Below, piece by piece: positions 7,243-12,511 of a stretch of DNA of 12,511 nucleotides (positions are counted from its first letter, which is position 1; each line of letters opens with the position of its first letter). This DNA comes from Myxococcales bacterium. GTDB taxonomy: Bacteria > Myxococcota > Polyangia > Polyangiales > Polyangiaceae. The position numbers and the translations under genes were made by a program. Under the pieces are notes generated by a model that had not been told where the DNA came from, did no database searches, and saw only the letters and a list, made by a program, of their open reading frames with translations. The stretch is from assembly GCA_003151595.1 (NCBI GenBank), contig PLXW01000059.1, forward strand, positions 1 through 12,511, written 5' to 3'.

Positions 7243-8424
7243 CTAGATCCCGCCGGACATCAGCATCTCCGCGAGCTGCGAGAGGTGCTTGAGGTCGTGG
7301 ACGTCGGAGGCGAGCTCGCGAATGCGGGTGATGGGGACCCCTTCGCTCGAGGCGAGCGCGCGGACGTTGCGGGCGTCGAGCGCGGCGAGCGATTCGGCGT
7401 CGGAGTGGGCCTTGGTGAGGCGCGTGGCAGCGTCGTCCTCGAGCGTGATTCCGTGCGAGGCGATCGCGGCGTCGATGTCGGCGCGCGGGATCGTCTCGCC
7501 TGCGCGCATGGGCTTGGTGCGAAAGCGGTTCACGACGAACGCGCCGCGCGCCATCGAGTGCTCGGCCAGCCGCTCGGAGAAGTAGAGGACCTCGCGAATG
7601 CTCATCGGCGACGGCGACGTCACGAGCACGAACGCCACCTCCGGCGTCCGCAGCGCCTTCTGCACCTGCGCCGCGCGGTGCTTGAAGCCGCCGAACAGAT
7701 CGTTCAGCTCGGTGATGAGCTCGGCCATCGCCTCCAGGAAGCCGCCGCCGGTGATCTTGCCGATCCCGCGCAGCACCATCGCCGCCGACCGCGCGAGCAG
7801 GTTGAGCGACAGCTTCCCCGACGACTGGAACGCTTCGATGAACCACTTCATCGTCGCCGAATCGAGCGCCTGCATCAGCCGCTCGGGCGCGTCGAGGAAG
7901 TCGAGCGCGTTGGCCGTCGGCGGCGTGTCGAGGACGATGAGATCCCACTGGGGATCGTTCTTCACGGCGACGAGCTTCTCCATCGCCATGTACTCCTGCG
8001 TGCCGGCGAGCGACGTGGAGACGTACTGGTACAGCTTGTTGTCGAGGAGCTTTCGGGCCTTCTCCTTGGTCGACGAGTGCTTGATGACGAGGTCGTCGAA
8101 CGTCCGCTTCGTGTCGAGCATCATCGCCGTGAGCGACCCAAGGAGCGGGTAGTCGATGGCGGCGAAGCGGGCCTTGTCGATCGTGACCGCCTCGCTCGAC
8201 ATGGCGCCGATGCCCAGCGACTCCGCCAGGCGGCGCGCGGGATCGATCGTGAGCACGAGCACACGCTTCCCGCGCTTCGCCGCCGCCAGGCCCAGCGCCG
8301 CGGCGGTCGTGGTCTTGCCGACGCCCCCGGCGCCCACGGCGATGAGCACGCGGCGCGTTTGGACGAGCGACGCGAGTGTCTCGGGCTGGGCAGGCGACAT
8401 GCGGCGAGCGGTTTCGTTTAGCAT
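7243..8424 (-). CDS. ArsA/Get3-family ATPase
   Basis: This 393-residue SIMIBI-class P-loop ATPase has a deviant Walker A, GAGGVGKTT (31-39), then LTIDPARRL (59-66). The switch motif LDTPPT (165-170) is followed by ANALDFLDAPERL, as in ArsA and Get3/TRC40 proteins. Get3 carries tail-anchored membrane proteins and ArsA energises arsenite efflux. No arsenic gene, second ATPase half or other partner is visible here, so the substrate is unknown. I see no obvious CxxC zinc pair or metalloid cysteine cluster. The start may be ATG 8424 or ATG 8400 (Met9), and neither has a clear Shine-Dalgarno. The gene follows dnaB on the same strand after 84 nt, and its 3' end nearly touches der. Confidence 0.85.
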   Translation of the reverse strand: MLNETARRMSPAQPETLASLVQTRRVLIAVGAGGVGKTTTAAALGLAAAKRGKRVLVLTIDPARRLAESLGIGAMSSEAVTIDKARFAAIDYPLLGSLTAMMLDTKRTFDDLVIKHSSTKEKARKLLDNKLYQYVSTSLAGTQEYMAMEKLVAVKNDPQWDLIVLDTPPTANALDFLDAPERLMQALDSATMKWFIEAFQSSGKLSLNLLARSAAMVLRGIGKITGGGFLEAMAELITELNDLFGGFKHRAAQVQKALRTPEVAFVLVTSPSPMSIREVLYFSERLAEHSMARGAFVVNRFRTKPMRAGETIPRADIDAAIASHGITLEDDAATRLTKAHSDAESLAALDARNVRALASSEGVPITRIRELASDVHDLKHLSQLAEMLMSGGI

Positions 8425-8463
8425 GACGGCGCGTCCGAGCGGAGCTCGGCGCGGTCTACACCA

Positions 8464-8491
8464 GACATAGTGCTGGCGCGGGGCGCGGCAA
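8464..8491 (-). promoter_or_regulatory. Possible promoter of the ArsA/Get3-like gene
   Basis: On the minus strand, TTGCCG (8486-8491) and TATGTC (8464-8469) are spaced by 16 nt. Both match the sigma-70 consensus only partly. Transcription would start about 30-40 nt upstream of the gene, inside the short dnaB-ATPase gap. Read-through from dnaB is the alternative. Confidence 0.25.
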
Positions 8492-8508
8492 GAGGCGCTC
8501 TCCCGCCG

Positions 8509-9987
8509 CTAGGCGTCTTCGTACGAGGGGTACTCCCCTTCCGGGAGGTCCTCGAAGCGCGTGATCGCCTTCGTGAAGCCGACGTGCACGGTTTCGGTGG
8601 GGCCGTTTCGCTGCTTGGCGATGATCAGCTCGGCGGTGTTCGGCGCGGTCGACTCCTTGTTGTAGTAGTCGTCGCGGTAGATGAAGCAGATGTTGTCGGC
8701 GTCCTGCTCGATGGCGCCCGACTCGCGGAGGTCGGAGAGCTGCGGGCGCTTCCCTTTCTCGCTCCGCGTCTCGACGCTTCGATTGAGCTGAGAGAGGGCG
8801 ATGACCGGGAGCTTCAGCTCCTTGGCGAGCCCCTTCAAGCCTCGCGAGATCTCGCTGATCTCCTGCTCGCGCGAGTTCAGGCCGTCGCGCCCCTTCATGA
8901 GCTGCAAGTAGTCGACGATCACGAGGCCGAGGCCGGTGATGAGGCGGCCGTCGGCGTCACGCTTGTCGTGTTCGGCCTGGAGACGGCGAACCTTCGCGCG
9001 GAGCTCGAGGAGGCTGATCGACGGCGTATCGTCGATCCAGATCGGAGCCTGGCTGAGACGCGCCGCGGATTCGGTGAGTCGGTTCCAGTGGAGAGGCTGG
9101 ATTTGCCCGGAGCGCATCAGGCTCACGTCGACCCGGGCCTCCGAGCAGAGCATGCGGTTCGCGAGCTGCTCGCGCGGCATTTCGAGGGAGAACACGACCA
9201 CGCCGCGCCCCGGCTCGCGCCACTTGTCGTTCGGGTCGTCGGCCATCTCCACGGTCGTCGGCAGGGCGACGTTCGTGGCGATGTTGAGGACGAAGCTGGT
9301 CTTTCCCATACCGGGACGCGCGGCCACGATCGTGAGGTCGCCGGGGTGAAGACCCGAGGTGACGCGGTCGTACCGTTCGAAGCCTGTCGGGACGCCCGTG
9401 ATGCGCGTGCCGCGGTTCGCCGCTTCGGTGAGCGAGCGGAAGGCGCGGACGATGACCCCTTTGAGCTTCTCGACGCTGCTCTTCCCCTCGACGCGCGCGA
9501 TCTCGTAGACCTGCTGCTCGGCGCCGTCGATGAACTGCTGCACCTCGCCGTAGTCGAGGTACCCCTGCGCGGCGACGCGCTGGCACGTGAGGATCAACTG
9601 CCGCACGCGCCACTTCTCGTAGACCGTGCGCCCGTACTCGGCGACGTTCGTGAGCGCCGGCGCCGCGAGCAGGACCTGCCCGATGTACGGCATGCCGCCG
9701 ACCTGCGCGAGGCGATCGCGGTCCTTCAGCCACGACGCGACCTGCACCGCGTCCACGCCCTGCCCTTTCTGGCGAAGCTCGACGCACGCTTCGTAGATGC
9801 GGCGGTGCGCCTCCGTGTAGAAGTGCTCCGGCTTCAGGAACTCGAGCACGCGATCGAGCGTCGCGGGGTCGATCATCAGCGCGCTCAGCAGCGCCTTCTC
9901 GACCTCGATGTCGTGCGGAGGCACGCGCCCTTCGAAGGACGCCGGGATCTCCACCGGTTGCGCCCTGAATCCGCGCATCTTTTCCAC
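8509..9987 (-). CDS. dnaB: Replicative DNA helicase DnaB
   Basis: DnaB is the hexameric helicase that unwinds the replication fork. The protein has 492 residues from GTG 9987. The N-terminal domain starts near PHDIEVEKALLSALM (24-38), and the linker is at about 150-195. The RecA-like domain has Walker A ARPGMGKTS (223-231, Lys229), FSLEMP (266-271), Walker B LVIVDYLQLM (355-364, Asp359) and SQLNRSVETR (399-408). Compared with E. coli DnaB there is an insertion of about 20 residues between Walker A and FSLEMP (about 241-262), and one of about 10 before Walker B (about 342-352). No intein is present. The GTG start is chosen because GGAGG lies 8 nt upstream. TTG 10002 overlaps that site, and ATG 9978 is too far from it. 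It is the last gene of the rpsF-rpsR-rplI-dnaB order. Confidence 0.96.
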   Translation of the reverse strand: MEKMRGFRAQPVEIPASFEGRVPPHDIEVEKALLSALMIDPATLDRVLEFLKPEHFYTEAHRRIYEACVELRQKGQGVDAVQVASWLKDRDRLAQVGGMPYIGQVLLAAPALTNVAEYGRTVYEKWRVRQLILTCQRVAAQGYLDYGEVQQFIDGAEQQVYEIARVEGKSSVEKLKGVIVRAFRSLTEAANRGTRITGVPTGFERYDRVTSGLHPGDLTIVAARPGMGKTSFVLNIATNVALPTTVEMADDPNDKWREPGRGVVVFSLEMPREQLANRMLCSEARVDVSLMRSGQIQPLHWNRLTESAARLSQAPIWIDDTPSISLLELRAKVRRLQAEHDKRDADGRLITGLGLVIVDYLQLMKGRDGLNSREQEISEISRGLKGLAKELKLPVIALSQLNRSVETRSEKGKRPQLSDLRESGAIEQDADNICFIYRDDYYNKESTAPNTAELIIAKQRNGPTETVHVGFTKAITRFEDLPEGEYPSYEDA

Positions 9988-9995
9988 AGCGTGAT

Positions 9996-10000
9996 CCTCC
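9996..10000 (-). promoter_or_regulatory. Strong Shine-Dalgarno that fixes the dnaB start
   Basis: GGAGG on the minus strand lies 8 nt before GTG 9987. This spacing favours GTG over the upstream TTG 10002 and the downstream ATG 9978. Confidence 0.7.
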
Positions 10001-10004
10001 AAAC

Positions 10005-10043
10005 GAGACGAGCCCGACTCCTCGCGGAGACGGGCCCGATCTC
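10005..10043 (-). promoter_or_regulatory. Stem-loop in the dnaB leader
   Basis: Nested complementary arms are GAGA (10005-10008) with TCTC (10040-10043), GCCCG (10012-10016) with CGGGC (10031-10035), and CTCC (10018-10021) with GGAG (10026-10029), around the loop TCGC. The hairpin base lies directly 5' of the dnaB Shine-Dalgarno in the transcript. It could modulate dnaB translation or act as a weak terminator between rplI and dnaB. There is no T-run. Confidence 0.5.
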
Positions 10044-10055
10044 ACTAGTAACGTT

Positions 10056-10130
10056 GGCTCGAGACTGTCGGAGATCCCTCGCCGCACGCGGCTCGGGATG
10101 ACTCGTCGCTTTAGCGACGAGTCACTTCTT
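10056..10130 (-). repeat. Two-hairpin palindromic repeat, copy A, at the rplI 3' end
   Basis: Plus-strand order is GGCTCGAGAC, then hairpin 1 and hairpin 2. Hairpin 1 pairs ATCCC (10074-10078) with GGGAT (10095-10099), and inner GCCGC with GCGGC, around a TC/TC internal loop. Hairpin 2 is a perfect 10-bp stem (10100-10109 with 10114-10123, loop TTTA). Copy B at 12341-12410 has the same layout and flanks. The rplI stop codon (10122-10124) is built into the base of hairpin 2. In the rplI transcript the stems lie straight after the coding region and may act as a 3' end or partial terminator. Confidence 0.75.
10100..10123 (-). terminator. Terminator-like hairpin at the rplI stop
   Basis: This is a perfect 10-bp stem with a 4-nt loop. 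It overlaps the last bases of the rplI stop codon and has no U-tract in the rplI direction. It is possibly a partial terminator or an RNA-stabilising 3' structure before dnaB. Confidence 0.4.
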
Positions 10131-10580
10131 GACGACTTCCACCTTGAGCGTGGCGGTGACGTCCGTCAAGAGCTTCACCGGGATGCTGAACGAGCCGAGG
10201 GCCTTGATGGGCTCCGGGAGGTGCATCGTCTTGCGATCGAACGACGCGATCCCCTTGGCCTTCACGGCGCTCTCGATTTCCTTCGCGGTGACCGATCCGA
10301 AGAGGCGATCGTCTTCGCCGACCTTGCGCTCGAGGCGGATCGACAAAGCGTCGATCTGGGCCGCGATGGCGCGCGCGCCGGCCTTGGACTTCTCGGCCTT
10401 GGCTTGCGCGACGATCTTCTCGTGCGCGATGCGGTTGATCGCCGACTCGGTCGCCGTGACGGCGAGCGAGCGCGGGAGGAGGTAGTTCCGAGCGAAGCCC
10501 GGGCGAACCTTCACGAGCTCGCCGGAGGTTCCGACCTTCTCGACGTCGTGCTGGAGGATGACTTGGATGGTGGCAGGCAT
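10122..10580 (-). CDS. rplI: Large-subunit ribosomal protein bL9
   Basis: bL9 is an elongated protein bound to 23S rRNA near the L1 stalk. The protein has 152 residues, typical of the family. The N-terminal RNA-binding domain carries the signature VKVRPGFARNYLLPRSLA (about 23-40). A long charged connecting helix follows (about 41-75), then the C-terminal domain (GSVTAKEIESAVKAKG onward). It ends VKK just before TGA, where a palindromic repeat begins. Only a weak AGAAAG precedes the ATG. It lies 54 nt after rpsR with a hairpin in between, and upstream of dnaB on the same strand. Confidence 0.97.
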   Translation of the reverse strand: MPATIQVILQHDVEKVGTSGELVKVRPGFARNYLLPRSLAVTATESAINRIAHEKIVAQAKAEKSKAGARAIAAQIDALSIRLERKVGEDDRLFGSVTAKEIESAVKAKGIASFDRKTMHLPEPIKALGSFSIPVKLLTDVTATLKVEVVKK

Positions 10581-10604
10581 GATGGTGTGCTTTCTAGTGT
10601 GGAC

Positions 10605-10628
10605 CGAGCCGCGCCAAGCGCGGGCTCG
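10605..10628 (-). terminator. GC-rich hairpin between rpsR and rplI
   Basis: CGAGCC and GCGC arms pair with GCGC and GGCTCG around a CAA loop, giving 10 bp with one bulged G at 10622. It starts about 7 nt after the rpsR stop in the transcript. Without a U-tract it is more likely a processing or attenuation structure than a full terminator. Confidence 0.4.
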
Positions 10629-10634
10629 CCGTCG

Positions 10635-10934
10635 TCAGCCCGTCACGGTGAACGGCAAGAGCGCGATGTTGCGCGCGCGCTTGATGGCGAGGGTGACCTT
10701 GCGCTGGTGACGCGCGCAGTTGCCGCTGATGCGGCGGGGGACGACCTTGCCGCGCTCGCTGATGAAGTACTTCAGCGCTTGCGGGTCCTTGTAGTCGATG
10801 ACCACGGCCTTGTCGGCGCAGTAGCGGCAGATGCGCTTCTTCGAACCGCGACGGCGACCGGGGGCGTCGGCGTTCAGGTCCGGTGTGCGGCCGAAGTCCT
10901 TGTCATCATCGAACGGGGTGCTCGTGCGGTTCAT
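10635..10934 (-). CDS. rpsR: Small-subunit ribosomal protein bS18
   Basis: bS18 pairs with bS6 on the 30S platform. The protein has 99 residues, longer than the usual 75, because of a polar, Asp-rich N-terminal extension (about 1-32). The core carries ICRYCADK with a CxxC pair, [20 protein letters not shown], and [25 protein letters not shown]. The cysteine-containing core resembles zinc-type (C+) S18 proteins, but full zinc coordination is not proven from sequence. Its ATG overlaps the rpsF stop (ATGA), and AAGGAGA inside the rpsF tail serves as ribosome-binding site. This coupling would favour equal output of the two partner proteins. Confidence 0.96.
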   Translation of the reverse strand: MNRTSTPFDDDKDFGRTPDLNADAPGRRRGSKKRICRYCADKAVVIDYKDPQALKYFISERGKVVPRRISGNCARHQRKVTLAIKRARNIALLPFTVTG

Positions 10935-11485
10935 GACGGCTCTCCTTCACCGGCGGCGGGCTCGACGGCCTTGGGGGCCGGGACGCTCTCCGCTTCTTCA
11001 TCCGCGAAGTCTTCTTCGACGCGCTCGCGGTGGCGGGGCGCATCCGGGAGATCGACGAGACCGAGCGCGCGCTCACGCGACTCGGCTTCTTCCGCTTCCG
11101 GCGGGAGCTCGAGGCGCTGAAGCTTCACTTCCTCGGGATCGATCTGCACCGAGTCGAGCTGCACTTCTTCGTTCGTGAGGACCGTCTGCCACTTGATGAC
11201 GGAGTCGGCGAGCTTGAGATTGCGCTCGATCTCCTGCACGAGGCCGCCGCGGCCCACGTACTTCACGTAGACGTAGACGCCCTTCTTGGCCTTGCCGACC
11301 GGGTACGCCAGCTTGCGGCGTCCCCAGCCTTCGACCTTCACGAGCTTGCCGTTCTCGCGCGCGACGACCTCGGCCACGCGGCCTTGGACCTTCTCGGCGG
11401 TGTCGGCGTCGACGTCCGAACGGAGGACGTAGATGGTTTCGTACTCTTTGTTTTTCAGAACCTGAGTGGTCGTAGCGATGGCCAT
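10931..11485 (-). CDS. rpsF: Small-subunit ribosomal protein bS6 with long acidic tail
   Basis: bS6 binds 16S rRNA together with bS18. The protein has 184 residues against a usual 95-135. The ferredoxin-like core spans about 10-110 ([64 protein letters not shown]). After about residue 115 a low-complexity tail rich in Glu, Pro and Ala follows, probably disordered. Acidic S6 tails are known, as with the glutamate tail in E. coli, but this one is genetically encoded and long. ATG 11485 has a good Shine-Dalgarno, AAAGGAG, 5 nt upstream. It is the first gene of the rpsF-rpsR-rplI-dnaB series. Confidence 0.96.
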   Translation of the reverse strand: MAIATTTQVLKNKEYETIYVLRSDVDADTAEKVQGRVAEVVARENGKLVKVEGWGRRKLAYPVGKAKKGVYVYVKYVGRGGLVQEIERNLKLADSVIKWQTVLTNEEVQLDSVQIDPEEVKLQRLELPPEAEEAESRERALGLVDLPDAPRHRERVEEDFADEEAESVPAPKAVEPAAGEGEPS

Positions 11486-11610
11486 GCCATCTCCTTTCGG
11501 TCAGACCCGCGTGGAGTCACGGGTGCGGCCCGCGGGACGTGATGCCCGAGAGCAAGGTTCCCTCGCAAAGCGAGGGGCGAGCTTCTTATCACGTTTTTTG
11601 TGGGCGACAA
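11486..11610 (-). promoter_or_regulatory. rpsF leader with stem-loops and possible promoter
   Basis: The gap upstream of rpsF contains an A+T-rich patch (about 11586-11600) unlike its surroundings. On the minus strand TTGTCG is followed after 16 nt by TAAGAA, a weak sigma-70-like promoter. Downstream in the leader are a perfect 7-bp hairpin (CCCTCGC 11560-11566 with GCGAGGG 11570-11576) and a TCACG/CGTGA stem (11517-11521 with 11538-11542). Many bacteria regulate rpsF through an S6:S18-binding leader RNA. This is the right place for one, but I cannot confirm the conserved motif. Confidence 0.4.
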
Positions 11611-11675
11611 CGAAACCCTGAGCCTCACTCCGCCCTTCGGGCTCCGTTCCGGCAACAGCGGGGCGCTCTTTCACC

Positions 11676-11704
11676 CCGGGGGGAGCGCGGCCGCTCCTCC
11701 CCGG
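11676..11704 (-). terminator. Strong GC hairpin downstream of pth
   Basis: A 12-bp stem with one bulged T (11698) pairs 11676-11687 with 11692-11704 around the loop CGGC. It starts 18 nt after the pth stop in the transcript. No U-tract follows. An alternative 6-bp pairing (GCGCTC 11663-11668 with GAGCGC 11683-11688) is mutually exclusive with it. It probably marks the 3' end of the rplY-pth transcript. Confidence 0.45.
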
Positions 11705-11722
11705 ACCCCCCAGCCGAAATCA

Positions 11723-12301
11723 TTACTTCTTGGGCTTCGTGTTCGCCGCGACCATGGCGGCGGCCGTTCCCGACTCGAGGATGGTCTTGAGGGCGCCCAG
11801 CGCGCTCGTCTCGACGTCCGGCCACTCGGCCCGCTCCATCGCGCTGAAGCCGGAGAGGACCCACGCCGCCGTGTCGCCGCCGAAGCCCGCCGGCGGCTTG
11901 CCGATGCCGACCCGGACGCGAACGAACTCGGGCGTACCCAGGCGCTGAATCATGCTGCGGAGGCCGTTGTGACCGGCGTGGCCGCCGCCGACCTTCACCC
12001 GCACGTCCTTCCACGCGAGGTCGAGCTCGTCGTGGACCACGATGATGTCCGACGGCGGGACCTTCAGGAACGCCGCCGCCGGCTGAACGCTGTCGCCCGA
12101 CAGGTTCATGAACGTCATCGGCTTCACGATGGCGATCGGCTGGCCGAAGGCGTCACCCTTGGTCCAGACGCCCGAGAACTTCTCTTTGAAGTCGGGCAAG
12201 CCGGCGCGCCGACGCAGCTCGTCGACCACGAGGAAACCCGCGTTGTGCCGGGTCCCTTCGTATTCGCGCCCTGGGTTACCGAGGCCGACGATGAGATGCA
12301 T
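11723..12301 (-). CDS. pth: Peptidyl-tRNA hydrolase
   Basis: Pth cleaves the ester bond of peptidyl-tRNA released from stalled ribosomes and so recycles tRNA. The protein has 192 residues, the usual size. The N terminus is MHLIVGLGNPG. Active-site positions are present: Asn9, His19 (TRHNAG), Asn66 (MTFMNLSG) and Asp91 (VVHDELDL), matching E. coli Asn10, His20, Asn68 and Asp93. GGGHAGHNGLRSM (tRNA-contact loop) and RVRVGIGKPP are also intact. ATG 12301 is fixed by the family N terminus. The frame stays open further upstream, but that part translates a palindromic repeat and is not coding. No clear Shine-Dalgarno is seen. It follows the probable rplY gene on the same strand. Confidence 0.96.
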   Translation of the reverse strand: MHLIVGLGNPGREYEGTRHNAGFLVVDELRRRAGLPDFKEKFSGVWTKGDAFGQPIAIVKPMTFMNLSGDSVQPAAAFLKVPPSDIIVVHDELDLAWKDVRVKVGGGHAGHNGLRSMIQRLGTPEFVRVRVGIGKPPAGFGGDTAAWVLSGFSAMERAEWPDVETSALGALKTILESGTAAAMVAANTKPKK

Positions 12302-12340
12302 GCAGACCGAGAGAAGAGCGAGAGTTAGGTCGAAGCCCGA

Positions 12341-12410
12341 GGCTCGAGACCTTGGGAGATCCTTCGCTGCGCTCAGGATGACGATTCGCCGAAGCGAATC
12401 GTCACTTCTT
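12341..12410 (-). repeat. Two-hairpin palindromic repeat, copy B, at the rplY 3' end
   Basis: This copy has the same order as copy A at 10056-10130: GGCTCGAGAC, then hairpin 1 and hairpin 2. In hairpin 1, ATCCT (12359-12363) pairs with AGGAT (12375-12379) around a TC/TC internal loop. Hairpin 2 is a perfect 10-bp stem (12380-12389 with 12394-12403, loop CGAA). Both copies then continue with CACTTCTT. The TGA stop of the upstream gene (12402-12404) lies in the stem base exactly as in copy A. Read on the minus strand the repeat encodes VILSAAKDL, a spurious peptide that recurs in many bacterial genomes carrying this class of palindrome. Confidence 0.75.
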
Positions 12411-12511
12411 CTTCGCGTCCTTCGCCGGAGCGGCTTCCTTCGCCGCGGGCGCACCGCCGGCCGTCTTCGCCGCAGGGGTCGCGCCCGCCGCCGCCGGAGC
12501 CGCTGCTCCCG
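12402..12511 (-). CDS. rplY: 3' end of probable ribosomal protein bL25 (Ctc-like)
   Basis: Only the last 35 codons are in the window. They give an Ala/Pro/Lys-rich tail (GAAAPAAAGATPAAKTAGG... ending KDAKKK) before TGA. Such tails are common on long bL25/Ctc proteins, which bind 5S rRNA. rplY directly upstream of pth and rpsF-rpsR is a frequent gene order. The tail itself is low-complexity, so the identification rests on position. Another protein with an alanine-rich tail cannot be excluded. The stop codon is embedded in the palindromic repeat copy B. Confidence 0.5.
   Translation of the reverse strand, partial: GAAAPAAAGATPAAKTAGGAPAAKEAAPAKDAKKK

Noticed and set aside
8509..9987. Intein in DnaB
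   Set aside because: The RecA motifs are continuous, and the extra loops are far too short for an intein.
8470..10101. 543-codon plus-strand frame opposite dnaB
   Set aside because: It is antisense to a certain gene, has Arg/Asp/Val-biased composition and runs into the palindromic repeat.
10056..12410. CRISPR array
   Set aside because: There are only two copies of the repeat, 2.2 kb apart, with whole genes between them and no regular spacers.
12302..12454. N-terminal extension of pth upstream of Met at 12301
   Set aside because: It translates the palindromic repeat and the neighbouring gene's tail. The Pth family starts at MHLIVGLGNPG.

Overview
The window is about two-thirds G+C, with long spurious antisense reading frames typical of such DNA. 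It looks like ordinary chromosome of a myxobacterium-type organism (Myxococcota, possibly Polyangia). That placement is inference. It rests on the rpsF-rpsR-rplI-dnaB block behind pth, on a PilZ protein of the type expanded in Myxococcus, on adjacent era and der, and on alanine- or charge-rich tails on several housekeeping proteins.

Layout. Positions 5-1022 hold a complete IS630-family insertion sequence: 11-bp perfect terminal inverted repeats, TA on both sides, and a transposase in two frames joined at a run of eight A. A structured spacer follows (1025-1105). Next, on the minus strand, is a two-gene unit made of a 1019-residue polytopic GT-C type glycosyltransferase (1564-4623) followed by a small PilZ protein (1106-1525). 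Divergent from it on the plus strand are era and der (4754-7239), which overlap by 4 nt and encode two GTPases of ribosome assembly. Convergent with der, 3 nt away, is an ArsA/Get3-like ATPase (7243-8424).

The right half is a minus-strand translation and replication cluster. In transcription order it holds the 3' end of a probable rplY (bL25), pth, rpsF (bS6), rpsR (bS18), rplI (bL9) and dnaB, with the ArsA-like gene downstream. rpsF and rpsR overlap by 4 nt. dnaB most likely starts at a GTG chosen by a strong Shine-Dalgarno.

The most interesting non-coding signal is a roughly 70-75 nt two-hairpin repeat present twice (10056-10130 and 12341-12410). Each copy sits at the 3' end of a ribosomal-protein gene, with the TGA stop inside the base of the second hairpin. 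The copies differ in sequence but keep their stems through compensatory changes. I found no CRISPR array, tRNA, rRNA, phage genes, defence island or biosynthetic cluster, and no clear new multi-gene system. The novelty here is at the level of repeats, leaders and protein insertions.
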